The notes beneath the pieces are model-generated. The model ran no database searches, had not been told where the DNA came from, and worked only from the letters and a program-made list of their open reading frames with translations. A stretch of DNA of 64,000 nucleotides from Gossypium raimondii (Eukaryota; Streptophyta; Magnoliopsida; Malvales; Malvaceae): positions 3,658,001-3,722,000 of the forward strand of contig NC_068570.1 in the NCBI RefSeq assembly GCF_025698545.1, read 5' to 3'. This document shows positions 1-11,142 of this stretch, piece after piece; within the stretch, counting starts at the first letter, position 1, and every line of letters starts with the position of its first letter. Made by a program: the position numbers and the translations under genes.

Positions 1-765
1 CCAAATTAGATTTTTCTTCTTAAAAAATTCAAATCTAATTAAAAGGTAAAATCCAATTTGTCATTCTCCTATTAAAAACAATAGAAATGAGATTGAATTA
101 AAGTTTCATACCATTCTTTCTTAGCCTTGTATTAAATTGAATGAAAAAGAAATGTGGATATTTAATTATATAATTATATAATATCATCTTCAATTCGAAA
201 ACGGTTAAAAGTGAAGGATCAAACTATCCTTTTAAATTAAAATATTTTAATATTTTAATATATATATTCTCTATTAAAATCTTTAATTATTAACTTCTTG
301 GAATAATTTAATGTAATTTATTTATACTTAAGTTAATCAATATGTTAAAATAGAGTTTACAAAACCTAATTTATGTTGAATTTAACAAAATTTAAATATA
401 TAATTTCTTTTAGTTTATTTAAATTTAAAATTATTGAACTATCTGAAATTTTAATTAATATTTATTTTATTTATAATATTAAAATTTACCCTATCCACTG
501 CAAACCAAGCTCCTCCTTTTCCTCCTGGAAAGAGTTATTAATATTAATATTATTAATTTTATAATATTAATTTGATACATATTTATTTTTTTTTGACACA
601 ATTTTTAAAACTACTTGTAATCCCTCCACACCCCATAAATAGGAAGATGATGCACGTCAAATCACATCCTCCTGCATTGACAACAATGCTCATGCCAATC
701 AAGCTAAAACTCAATCTACAATAATATCACATATATTTGCCATATATATAATATATATTTTACAG
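1..765. other. AT-rich sequence without a recognisable gene
   Basis: No exon of the alcohol dehydrogenase fragment that follows can be found here, although its 5' exons would be expected on this side. The only long open frame (373-564) is low-complexity, rich in I, L, F and K, and looks like chance. Confidence 0.6.
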
Positions 766-1334
766 ATGATTAAGGAAATAACAGATGGGGGAGCTGACTA
801 TTGCTTTGAGCGCATTGGATTGGCTTCACTAATGGAAGATGCTTTCAATAGCAGTAGAGTGGTAGGTATACGTGAATTGTGAAAGTGGCCTCTTAATTTT
901 TTTAAAAATTTTCTTATTGGTTTAAATAAAAAAGCTAATTTTCATGGTTGGTTTGTGGGGGAAATTTAACCAGAATTGGGGCAAGACAGTGATATTAGGA
1001 TTGGAGATGCATCGCACACCATTGGCTATCAACACTAGTTTACTTCTAAGGGGCAGAACTGTGATTGGGTGTTTATTTGGAGGACTTAAACCCAAATCTG
1101 GCATTCCCTTCCTTGCTCAAAAATACCGACACAAGGTTTAATTTCATGCCCCTCTTTGCCTTGTAATTTTATAAATAATTTGACAAGTTAAATTTTTGTA
1201 TATTATAATGTTATATGGAGGAGCTTAATCTTGATGGATTCAAAAATCAGGAAGTGGGTTTTGGGGATATCAACAAAGCTTTGGATTCACTGCTTGAAGG
1301 AAAAAGTCTTCGTTGTATTATGCGGATGGATTAA
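766..1334 (+). pseudogene. Alcohol dehydrogenase-like gene, 3' terminal exons only
   Basis: Three exons can be read: 766-861, 974-1135 and 1221-1334 (stop TAA). They are bounded by a TTTTACAG acceptor, a GTG/gtaggt donor, an AACCAG acceptor, an AAG/gtttaa donor and a GGAG acceptor, and all three join in frame. Translation gives the C-terminal part of plant medium-chain zinc alcohol dehydrogenase-like proteins (class III-like/ADH-like): ITDGGADYCFE, then WGKTVILGLEMH, LRGRTVIGCLFGGLKPKS and finally NLDGFKNQEVGFGDINKA and GKSLRC. This covers the end of the NAD-binding fold and the C-terminal catalytic segment, about 120 residues of the roughly 380 in the family. The zinc-ligand region is absent from the window. 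FECIG of relatives reads FERIG here. Because the 5' exons are missing over the preceding 765 bp, I call it a truncated relic; a gene with a very long intron starting outside the window is the alternative. Confidence 0.72.
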
Positions 1335-1463
1335 CCAATGAACAGAATGGAAATTTGATAAAAATCTGAACCTACTTAATAAATTCACTAGAGAAGCCCT
1401 TGGGCAGAATTGTATTTCTAACTCCTTTACTGATATAATATACATTTACAATTAATTTTTTTA

Positions 1464-2748
1464 TGGGTCAACTATTTTGGTCAACCAATTATTAATTTTT
1501 TTGATTTAGTAGCTAAACTTTTCGAAATTAGATATTGCAGTCATTTTGAGCTGACGTGGGTTTTTATTATTGGTCTAATAACAAAATTAGCCCTATAATG
1601 TTTACACGTTCTATCAATTTAATCCTAACTATAAAAATTTAACAATTTTAGCCCTTAATGTTTACAAAATTTGTCATTTTAGTTCTAATTCTAAAATAAA
1701 AATAAATTTGGTCCTCAACATTTATAAATATGTCAATTTAGTCCTAACTCTAAAAATCATTTTTAACCCTTTATAACCAATTGGCAAACCCATGTGTGAT
1801 ATTAAAATAACAAAAAGAATACCCTCTTTCAAATCACTTGCGACAATTGCTCTTACTATAATTTATGTTTCACATGGGACCAAACAAATTGATTTGGAAC
1901 CTATCTGGAATAATTGGTTACATTACTTCCCGAACATGTACCATTTTCAATGTCTTTATTTTTTTTAGATTTTTTTTTTTTTGTGTTTTATCCCAAGTTT
2001 TTAGAATTCTTTTGCAGTTTTAATATCTCACATGAGTTAATAGTTGCGATGTCAAAAAAACTCGAGTTTGATGGGTTTCAAGTCGATCTGACCCGGTAGA
2101 GTCACGCGGTGGTTAATTTTTAAAAATAGTTGGGTTTAGAATGAAACTGCCCCACCTCGTCCCGAGATATTTACAAAATTACCTTTTATACATATTTAAT
2201 ATTAATTAAATTAAAAAATTCCTAAAATTTATTGGTACTAGTCTCATTCCACCGCCTCTATACTAGTTCTCCTTTCACCCTCTATAAGGTTATTTTCCCC
2301 ATTTCTATCTTAATTTAATAATTTATTAAAGGAACATTTGGTCCTTTTTTCTTCTGTATTGTAATCACAACATGTGAATAAATATACAAGAGCACACAAC
2401 ACTAAAGATAAATCATTAAGCAAATCGAATAAAAATGGTGCCAAAACCTCTCATTTCAAAAAAAAAAAAATCACAATTTCACAAAAAATTAAAGAATAAA
2501 TAAACTCGGGTCAGATCAAATCGAAGTTAGGTATACTACTAATTTTCAAGTTTGGGTTTGGAGCGTGTTAAATTTTTTTTAAAGTTGGGGTTGGGTTGGG
2601 TCAGGGTAGGGCATGGCGGTAGAGAATCATGTCGTTGTCAGGGCAAGTAAAAATTTGTTCCACCCCGTTGCCATCACTAATTAGTCAATGGGTTATAAAG
2701 GGCTAAAATTGATTTTTAAAAAAAATATTTTTAAATTTTTTAGAGTTA
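1464..2748. mobile_element. Left part of a TIR (Mutator/MITE-like) element
   Basis: From about 1464 to 1800 the sequence (beginning GGGTCAACTATTTTGG) is the inverted counterpart of 7620-7990 (reverse complement begins GGGTAAACTATGAAAATGG). The two share blocks such as TTGGTCTAATAACAAAATTA and 'tttagttctaattctaaaa'. The arms are about 330 bp. The element is split: its interior continues to 2748, then an F-box segment intervenes, and the interior resumes at 7263. No transposase is visible. I could not identify a clear target-site duplication. Confidence 0.6.
2318..2748 (+). repeat. Direct repeat D1 flanking the duplicated F-box segment
   Basis: This stretch, from the run 'aatttattaaaggaac' through to 'agagttacaacta', recurs at about 7263-7686 in the same orientation with only scattered differences. 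The two copies bracket the 4.5-kb F-box-bearing segment, which interrupts the TIR element. Confidence 0.75.
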
Positions 2749-4040
2749 CAACTATCTAAAATCTATATATACACGTAAAAAGCTGGAAAAAGGAGACGAA
2801 AAGGCATGGAAGGCAGGGGTAGCTTTAACTTCAATTGCGAAAACTGGGCTACTTAATGCGGGAATTAGATAATTTGTGTGCGTTACAAGGAACAGCGTAA
2901 ATTGAAAGGTTGAAACGTTGGACATTAATTTCAATCTAATTTATAACATTATTTGACAATGAATTTCCAACTATTTTTTATTCATTAGTTTCCAAATATA
3001 CTTTTCTAAATATTAATAATTTAAAGTAATGCATATTATAAAATTTATTTTAAAATGTCTCATCCAAATCTGCAATATTTTCAATGGAAATAATTAAAAT
3101 AAAATAATTATGACATTTAATCTTAAATTATTTTTATAAAATATTTGATTAATATTAAAAATTATATTTAAAACAATTAAAATTCAATGATGCCCAAATT
3201 TTAAATAAAAAATATATTGCTCTACATTTGCTCTATGAATATTGACATATTCATTATTCATCAACATTTTACGTTGTAAATTTTTTATTAAGAATTTTTA
3301 ACTGGATTATGAGTTAAAAAACCTTATCAAAAATAATAATAAAGCAATTAAGTCTTAAAAGAAGAAATATTTCATCTTATTACACTTTTAATGACAAAAA
3401 AATTAACTAAACCCTTTCGTTAACAAAAATCATCAGTTGATTAGAGATAAAACGGATAAAAAGTAAAAGATAAAGAAAGACAAATAAAATAATAAGAAAT
3501 GAGAATGAAATATAAAAATAATTTATTATTTTGGATTTATGATTATAAATTATAGGTATTTTATGAAACAAAATAAAATGTAAAATCTAGACCCAATTAA
3601 AAAATAATTTAAAATATAATAATTTATATTAATATAAGAATAATATTGATTCGAAACTAAATTTAAGCTGGCAATTCTAATTTTTATCAAGTAATATTTT
3701 TGAGTGGGTTGGTATAAATTTAAGACATTACAAGTGATTGGACTAACATTTCTTGGACTACCATTTTTGGGTTAGTAGCATAACATATATGAAAGAATAG
3801 GAAACTATTTGTCTTTCACGGACTATCATGGAGTTTAACAGAAACCATCAATATATTTATTATTTCTCATACGCGATATCCGTCTAAAGATTCAAACAGA
3901 AAGTATGAGCAAATCTTAAGAACAATTGTCAAGTCGGTAGATTTAAGCTTTTGAATTTTTTTTAATTTAGCTAGGTATTTCAAAAAACAAATAACGATCA
4001 AAAGTAGAATATTATGTTAATGTAAAATATAAAACCATGA
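2749..4040. other. Duplicated intergenic DNA with an orphan F-box promoter
   Basis: No gene. From about 2755 the sequence matches 26350-27600 nearly continuously, starting with the CTATATATACACGTAAAA block that is the TATA region of the F-box copy at 25222-26134. Here the gene that should lie to its left on the map is missing, so this is an orphan promoter followed by AT-rich spacer. Confidence 0.65.
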
Positions 4041-4180
4041 GAAATGCAACTACATTGAAACAAGAAATTGAAGAATAAATGAAGGGCATGGAATGGCACA
4101 TTCTATTACTGAAAGAGGTAATTTAATTTCTCCATTCAACCAACATTCCACCCACATTCTCAAATAAGAGAATCCATATA

Positions 4181-4298
4181 TCCAGTCAATGAATTCATGA
4201 TAACCGATGTACGGTCCACCTACATTCCGCCCACATTCCCAAATAAGAGATCCAGTCAATGAATTCATGATAACCGACGTACGGTCCACCATCATTTC
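4181..4298. repeat. 70-bp tandem duplication in the 3' coding end of copy 1
   Basis: The block starting TCCAGTCAATGAATTCATGA at 4181 recurs at 4251, period 70. Copy 5 has a single unit. Because 70 is not a multiple of three, the duplication shifts the frame near the C-terminus of the F-box protein. Confidence 0.85.
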
Positions 4299-5182
4299 TC
4301 GAGCGCAGCCCCAGCAGATTCTTTAGCTTTGGGAACATGTCTTTAAGGAACAGATGATCAAGTTCCACTTCCAGGCAACCCTCTATATCCAAATGTTCAA
4401 GATGAGGACAACCAGAAAGGATATTGAGAACACATTCCGTGCTGATAAAATGAAACTGCAACTCAAGATGCATTAGCCTTGGCATTGTAGCTGCTATTGC
4501 ATTCGCCTCATCCTCCGGTTCGACCTTGTCTGCTGAATCCAGAAAGTGCATGTTGCGGCAAAAAGTAACAAGAAATTTACAGTGCCTTCCAACGGCCTCT
4601 ATAGCTTTGGCACCAATTTTGGGACAGTAACTCAAATCCAAGGAAGTGATTGTGGAAAGCCTTTGGGCTGTTTCTTCTACTACTGAACCACTTATTCCAG
4701 TTAGGGGCACTCGTAAAACCTGAAGGGAGCCAGCACTTGCAAAAGGAAGGGGAAAAAGGCCATTTCACATCAATGTTTCAATTGAACAATGATCCCTTAT
4801 AGGAAATGGTTTCGGATCCAATAAAATCATGAAAGCAATTGCAAAAAAACGTAAGAGCAAATGAAACTTACTTCTCTGTGATGAATGAGAAACTGGAATC
4901 ATTCTGAAGACCTGCAACATGTAGGCTGAGGAGAGATCCACTGCTTCTTGTGACTAGCAGTCGAAGCATCCGATCGAGATGGTGGGGCTGGCAGCGACAG
5001 GTCCATTCATCAAGATCTATATCTTGCCAACAATAGGGACCCGTGATTGCCTTACACCAGGATTTGCAGACACAGGGAATGACCACCAGTAACTCTTGTA
5101 GCGACAGGTTGGTGAAGATCAACCCCAATACATCAGGAGGTAGTTGATCCCAGTGTCGAAACTCGCTTTGCTCTTCTTCCAT
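4195..5182 (-). CDS. F-box/LRR protein, FBW2-like (copy 1)
   Basis: Predicted SCF ubiquitin-ligase substrate receptor. Exon 1 is 5182-4872 and exon 2 is 4735-4195, joined ...GAGAA/gtaagt...tgcaag/TGCTGGC..., giving about 283 residues. The start is the ATG of MEEEQSEF; the open frame extends 5 codons further only through a TTG. Residues about 9-57 form the F-box (WDQLPPDVLGLIF, VCKSWCKAITGPYCW). Exon 2 holds cysteine-containing leucine-rich repeats (LDLSYCPKIGAKAIEAVG; ISTECVLNILSGCPHLEHL). Order and motifs match plant FBW2, which targets AGO1. Exon 1 is almost identical to that of copy 6 while exon 2 is closest to copy 5, so the gene is a chimera. A 70-bp tandem duplication (4181-4298) changes the reading frame and gives a novel C-terminus. 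Expression is unknown. Other small F-box families such as SKIP1 are a less likely match. Confidence 0.82.
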
Positions 5183-5360
5183 CTGATCTTCATTCAAGTC
5201 ATGAAGGTCATAATCAAATCACAACAGGAAATAATAAAAAAAATCAAAGATTAGGTGTTACCTTGTATCACTTTCCTTGCCACTATGCAAAACCTAAACA
5301 CAAAATCAAAGGCAACAAAAAAAGAAAAGAGAAAAGTAGGCATAGAATAAGACAACTGAA

Positions 5361-5380
5361 GTATCTATATATATACACGT
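5361..5380 (-). promoter_or_regulatory. Probable TATA box of F-box copy 1
   Basis: On the minus strand the sequence reads acgTGTATATATATAGATAC, about 185 bp upstream of the ATG. The same block sits 185-222 bp upstream of copies 3, 4 and 5, and an LTR splits it in copy 6. Confidence 0.55.
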
Positions 5381-5960
5381 AAAAACATGGTGTTTAGTTG
5401 GAAAACGAAGACGAATAGGCATGAAAGGCCGCTACTTAATGCGGTAATTAGATATTTTGTGTGCGTTGAGTGTATGAAAGGTTGGAGATGAGTGATTCCA
5501 ATGTCCAAAATTAGTGTTTAGAATAAATTTTCAACAATTTTTTCTTTCATATGAAGAGATATTTAATATGTTTTTCTTCCCAAAAAAACCATACTTAATC
5601 TTCATTGCTTAATTTATTAAACCACATTATTATTTTCACAATTCCAATATAAATTAACAGTTTTTTCTATATAAATGAAAGTCTATTTCCAATATCTCAG
5701 ATGATTTATAAAATAATATGATGACGAATTTAAAACTATTTTTATTCAAAAATTCCGAAAAGTTCTTTTTAAACAAATCTTAATAATTTAAAATAATACA
5801 TATTAAAAATATAATTTTAAAATTTCTCATCGGGAATAGTGCAATATTTTCAATGAAAATCATTAAAATCCAATAAATATGACATTTAATCTTAGATTAT
5901 TGTTATTATACAAATACTTTATTAATATTAAAAAATATTATTTACAAAAAATTAAAATTC
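5381..5960. other. Intergenic spacer duplicated from 28880-29480
   Basis: AT-rich, no coding potential. It runs parallel to 28880-29480 (shared blocks such as 'tttcatatgaagagatatttaatatg' variants and 'caataaatatgacatttaat'). Confidence 0.6.
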
Positions 5961-5969
5961 AATGGTAAA

Positions 5970-6195
5970 TAATATTGAGAACACTTCCAAGGGTTGCTAA
6001 GTTGAAAAGCTCTAGCCTAGGCATTGTAGCAGATACTTTATTAATAGGGACCCGTGACTGCCTTACTCTAGGATTTGCAGACCTAGGGAATGACTGTCAG
6101 TAACTCTTGTAGCGACAGGTTGGTGAAGATCAACCCAATACATCTGGAGGTAGTTGATCCCTGTGTCGAAACTCGCTTTGCTCTTCTTCCATCTA
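5970..6195 (-). pseudogene. F-box (FBW2-like) remnant, exon 2 end fused to exon 1
   Basis: Plus-strand 5970-6035 matches the exon-2 remnant at about 29490-29560. It then jumps directly into the middle of exon 1 (6045-6195), corresponding to 30905-31059 of copy 6, including the reversed KSW, P-P-DVLG and MEEEQSEF coding regions. Everything between has been deleted, about 1.3-1.4 kb relative to the 29.5-30.9 kb region. The initiator region reads ATAGATGGAAG (one base lost just upstream). It cannot encode a protein. Confidence 0.75.
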
Positions 6196-6404
6196 TCTTC
6201 ATTCAAGTCATGAAGGTCATAATCAAGTCACAACAGAAAAAAAGGAAAAGTCAAAGATTGAGGGTTACCTTATATCACTTTCCTTGCAACTTGGATTATT
6301 ATGCAAAACCTAAACACAAAATCAAAGGCAACCAAAAAGAAAAAGGAAAGACGTAATATAGGAAGAGAAAGGTAGGAATAGAATAAAACAACGTAAGTAT
6401 CTAT

Positions 6405-7222
6405 TGTTGTAACCCAATTTTGTTCGTAACCCAAACAAAGACAAAATAAATAAAACTCAAATTACAAGCCCAAACCAATACAAAATCCCAAAGCCCAATA
6501 GGCCACAACCTAAACTTTTTTTAAAAAAACTGAAAACCCTAGATCCCCTATGCGCTGCTGCTCTTGGCCACATCAGTAGATGCGACGCTTGAGGACTGCC
6601 TCCCCTATCATCATTTCACCGAAATGGCAAGGGTGCGACTCCCATCGTCGTTGACCACCATCGCGACTTGCAAAGAAGAAAGAAAAAGACAGAAGCAGAA
6701 AAAACAAAAACAAATATTTGTAATCACTCGGCTATAAAAGCCGAATAATCAAATTGCAATAGACACGAAGAAAAAGCAAAGAGATATAAAAATTTCCAGT
6801 TCTAAAAAGGTCGTTGAATCCTTGGGGATTCGCTGAAAGGCAGCGTCGAAGGAGAGCCAGGAACCTAAATGTCCCTTTTACTTTTTCGAATTCTGGCTAG
6901 ATTTTAGGGATTTCGGCCTTAGATTCGAGTTCTTCACGAAACTGAGATAAAAAAAGGGGTTTTTTTACAACTCTGGTCACCGAAGGTTACGCCTACCGTC
7001 GCTGATGACCGATGGCCATGACGGAGTGCCAACGGCCTAGTGGGCGAATTCAAGGGTGATTTCAGAGAAAAAAAGAAAAGAAGGAAGCTTTTAAAAAAAA
7101 ATGTGTAGAAATGTTTTTTATTATATTTTTTACTTAAATAGGGCACATAAATAAAGCCGTTTTGTCGTGGCCCTAAATGCCCCAAAATGATGTCGTTTTG
7201 GGGTCAACCCGATGACCCGACC
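6405..7222. mobile_element. Partial LTR (Tat/Ogre-type), duplicated with its insertion site
   Basis: Begins TGTTGTAACCC right after TCTAT, exactly the junction of the complete solo LTR at 31259-33252, and stays similar (GACCCGACCCA, 'aaatgtcccttttacttttcgaattctgg') until about 7222, where homology stops. It therefore arrived by segmental duplication and not by a separate insertion. Confidence 0.7.
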
Positions 7223-7262
7223 CAGATTCCCTTAAGATCCACATGTTTTTAAAGAGGAGGGT

Positions 7263-7990
7263 CTAATTTATTAAAGGAACCTTTTGTCCTTTTTTCTTCT
7301 GTATTGTAATCACAACATGTGAATAAATATATATTAGCACACAACACTAAAGATAAATCGAATAAAAATGGTGCCAAAACCTCTCATTTAAAAAAAAAAT
7401 ACAATTTCACAAAAAATTAAAGAAATAAATAAACTAGGGTCAGATCGAATCGAACTTAGGTATACTACTAATTTTCGATTTTGGGTTTGGAGAGTGTTAA
7501 ATTTTTTTTTAAAGTCGGGGTTGGGTTGGGTCAAGGTAGGGCATGGCAGTAGAGCATCATGTCGTTGTCAGGGCAAGTAAAAAATTTCTCCACCCCGTTC
7601 CCATCACTAGTTAATCAATGGGTTATAAAGGGCTAAAAATGATTTTTTTAAAAATATTTTTAAATTTTTTAGAGTTACAACTAAATTGAAAAATTTTGTA
7701 AATGTTGAAAGTTAAATTTATTTAATTTTTTAGAATTAGAACTAAAATGTCAAATTTTGTAAGCATTGAGGGCTAAAAATTGTTGACTTTTTATATTTAG
7801 GATCAAATTTATAGAATGTGTAATCATTAGAGGGATAATTTTGTTATTAGACCAATAAGCAAAAGCCCTGCCAACTAAAATGGCTAAAATATTTAATTTG
7901 AAAAATTTAGTGATTAAATCAAAAAAATTAATAGTTGGGTGACCAAATAGAACAAAAGCAAAGTTGAATAGCCATTTTCATAGTTTACCC
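7263..7990. mobile_element. Right part of the split TIR element (includes direct repeat D2)
   Basis: 7263-7686 repeats 2318-2748. The segment 7620-7990 is the right inverted arm, pairing with 1464-1800 and ending TAGTTTACCC. Together with the left part this would rebuild a roughly 1.6-kb non-autonomous element. Confidence 0.6.
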
Positions 7991-8519
7991 ATAAAAAAAA
8001 TAATTTTCAGCATCTTCCATTGTAAATAAAAAATCAAACCGATGGGCTAATTTACACTTTTCAAAATGTATAAAGATTAATTTACTAATTTTTTTTAGTA
8101 AAAAGACTGAAATATAATCCGCCCCTAAGTACAAGAGTTTATAAAACACATTGATCAAGTTGTAAATTGGAAGATAATGCGCCACATCTTCCCACATTAA
8201 CATCAATACCCATACCAATTATTTAAATTTTGCTTAACTTCAATTATCTATTTGAGTTCCAATGCTTCACAATCCACCCGTAACTTCAGTTATCAGAAAA
8301 TTAGTCTATATTAAGTAGATAGTTATCAGAAAATAAAACAAATATTAATTATCAAACCATTCAGCATGAAGCATTTCAATGGAACATGGAAGATTAAATG
8401 ACAACAAAGATTAATATCATCTATCATAACAAAACACATAAAAAGATACAAGTTTGGTTTGAATTGAAACCCTAACTTGGCAAATTATAATAGAAAGAGC
8501 CCACCAGAGACTGCTTTGA
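7991..8519. other. 3' flank of the 14-3-3 gene
   Basis: Holds the presumed 3' UTR of the minus-strand 14-3-3 gene near 8520-8350 and AT-rich DNA beyond. The open frame at 7985-8218 has no recognisable domain and crosses the TIR end; I do not call it. Confidence 0.5.
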
Positions 8520-9548
8520 CTATTGTTGTTCTTCTTCCTCGCGCTTCGCTGCTTCTTTAATCTCATCATCATCCTAATTAATGAAAGAATAATCAATTAA
8601 ATTATTTTAGAAGTATCAATTTTGTTTTGGGCCAGAAGTATAGGTGGAAATTTTATTGACCTGCATGTCGGAGGTCCACAGAGTGAGATTGTCACGTAGC
8701 AGTTGCATGATGAGGGTGCTGTCTTTGTATGATTCCTCCCCTAGTGTATCCAACTCAGCTATTGCTTCATCAAACGCCTGTTTTCCAATCACAATCCAAC
8801 ACGTCAGCTACTCGCCATTTCTGAACTTAAAAAAAAAAAACGAGTAGGTAACCGACCTGTTTAGCCAGTTCGCAAGCGCGATCAGGAGAATTGAGAATCT
8901 CGTAGTAGAAAACAGAGAAATTGAGGGCTAGACCGAGTCGGATCGGGTGAGTTGGAGCCAACTCGGCGTTGGCAATCTCCTAAGAAACAGAGAAAGAAGG
9001 TTCAGCACGGACATTTTCATTAAAAAAAGTAGTTCTCTAAGAGAATGGAGTCGGAAAGTGGAAACCTGAGCGGATTTGTAGGCAGTGAGAGTACTCTCAG
9101 CAGCTTCCTTACGTTCGGCGCCAGTTTTGAATTCAGCCAAATACCTGTGATAATCTCCCTTCATCTTAAGATAAAAGACCTTTGAATCTCCACCGGAAGG
9201 CGAAGGGATGAGTGTGGTGTCAAGGAGTTTCAAGATCCCGCCACAGATCGAGGAGAGCTCGGACTCGATCTTAGCCCGGTAATCACGTATAACGGCCACG
9301 TGATCCTCGTTACCACGGCTCTCCTCTTTCTGCTCAATGGAGGAGATGATGCGCCACGAAGCACGGCGTGCGCCGATCACGTTCTTGTAAGCAACGGAGA
9401 GGAGGTTGCGTTCTTCGATGGTGAGTCCCTCGTTGTCGGCGGCGGAAGCCGAGACTTTCTCCATGAAGTCGACCATTTCCTCGTAGCGTTCGGCTTGCTC
9501 AGCGAGTTTCGCCATGTAGACATTTTCTTCGCGAGTGGCGGCGGCCAT
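8520..9548 (-). CDS. 14-3-3 protein (GF14/GRF family)
   Basis: Phosphoserine/threonine-binding dimeric adaptor that controls client enzymes, kinases and transcription factors in cytosol and nucleus. Four coding exons: 9548-9066, 8979-8857, 8777-8661 and 8573-8520, all with GT-AG borders and in frame, 258 residues. The start is the ATG of [15 protein letters not shown]; the longer frame upstream (MIRKST) lacks support in the family. The 14-3-3 signature [13 protein letters not shown] is at 48-60, and the phosphate-binding residues K55, R62, R135 and Y136 are all present (GDYHRY 131-136). The second signature [14 protein letters not shown] lies near the C-terminus. The tail is short and acidic/basic ([16 protein letters not shown]). 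The length is normal and nothing looks broken. The exact GRF subgroup cannot be fixed by eye. Confidence 0.95.
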
Positions 9549-11142
9549 TGTGGATTTTCGAATCAAGTTAGAGGGAAGAGAAGGTTTTTTGAAAATTTTA
9601 GAGGGTGAGAAATGTGGCAGTGATGGGGAAGAAGAAATGTGGAGTGATAGATATAGGAGGCAAAAAGGACAGGGATTAAAAAGGTCAAGTTGCCAAACAC
9701 GGACTTTTCAGTTTTCTGAGCTGTTTTGAGCATATCAACAGCTGCTCTCTGTTACTTTCTTCTTCTTTTTTGTGTTCAAATATCTCATAAGTCCCTCTAC
9801 TATTTATAAATTTAAATTTTAGTTATTATACTTTTATTTCTAGGATTTAATCCCTCTACTTTTCAGATTTAAAATTCAGGTCCAACAGTTAATAATGGGA
9901 AAATTATTTTGTTAAATTCAGTATCATTACATCACCATTTTTTCATTACATTGTTAACACGGAATTTTTTATTCTTTCAAAACATCACACAACCAAATTT
10001 AACAATAAAAATTTAAAAGTATTCGCAATTATCAATTAGAATTAAATTTTAAAAATAAAAATATAGGGACTAAATTTTGAATTTATAAAGAGTATAAAGA
10101 CGTAAAGTATATTTTTTTGTGTTTTTGCTTTTGACGGTGGAAAGATGAGTTTGAATTTTGAAACTAATGGGTTTGTTCTATGCAATAATTATTACAACTG
10201 CACGGGATAGATTTACTGTTTGTTTAGTAAGTTCTTTTAGAAGAAAAATATGTTAAATAAATTATTTTTGTTTTTCAAAAGTATTTTGAAATCAGAAATT
10301 AGAGATTTAACCGATGGCATGATTGAAAATGTCTAAAATTGTTTCAATTTGATAAAAAAAAAACAGGAAAATTTGGTTAAAATTTGAAAAAAAAAAGATT
10401 TTTTTAATTCTAATAAAAAGATAATGGCAGAAATTAGCTTATACTTTACCAAACCTTCCAAATTTGTGGAATGTGATAGCTGAAAAAAGTTTAGGATTTG
10501 AATGGTAGGGATGTAGAGGAGGTACACTGTCATGAGCATGTAGTGGTCCAATGGTAGATGGTGACGGATGATGTTTTTTTTTTTTTGAAACTTCGCTTAA
10601 ATTTCTGTGAATTTCATTTTTTTGTTGTTTTTGAGGAAATTTAAATTAAGAAAGAGAAATGGTAAGATAACTTGTTCGCTTGGCAGTTTAATAGTAACAT
10701 ATAAATGGTCAACTTTAGGTGTCTTCGTAAATATTAATTTTAATAATAAAATTTTTATTTATTTTTTTTACTTAACAGATATCTGAACTTAAAATCCTTC
10801 ACACTTTAATATTTGTTAACATGCGATAACGTGACATTGACAATCAATAGTATAACATCCTAAAATTATGCTACATGACAAACATTAATTAATAAAATAT
10901 AAAACTCTAAAAATATTTAAACAAGTGGGTGTCTAAAATAATTAAATGGATGTATTTTTAGTAATTTTATCCATTTTACTTTTTTTTAAAAATTTGATCT
11001 CACGGAAGTAAATGCTTTTTACATTTTATAGTTGATTTTTGAGTTTTTTTTTAAATTTACGAAGTGCTCTCATCAATTTAGCCACCAATTTGATTTTGAC
11101 AAATATGGTTTTAGGAACTTTTCCTTTAGCTCGCCAGATTTA
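9549..11142. other. 5' flank of the 14-3-3 gene and AT-rich spacer with a MITE-like repeat
   Basis: 9549-9760 is the purine-rich leader/promoter side of the 14-3-3 gene. About 9785-10110 looks like a short inverted repeat: 'tccctctactatttataaattt' on the left resembles the reverse complement of 'aattttgaatttataaagagta' on the right. The rest is AT-rich without coding signal. Confidence 0.5.

Noticed and set aside
5183-5197. Extension of F-box exon 1 by five codons (NEDQ...)
   Set aside because: The upstream codon is TTG, not ATG; the family start fits MEEEQSEF at 5182.
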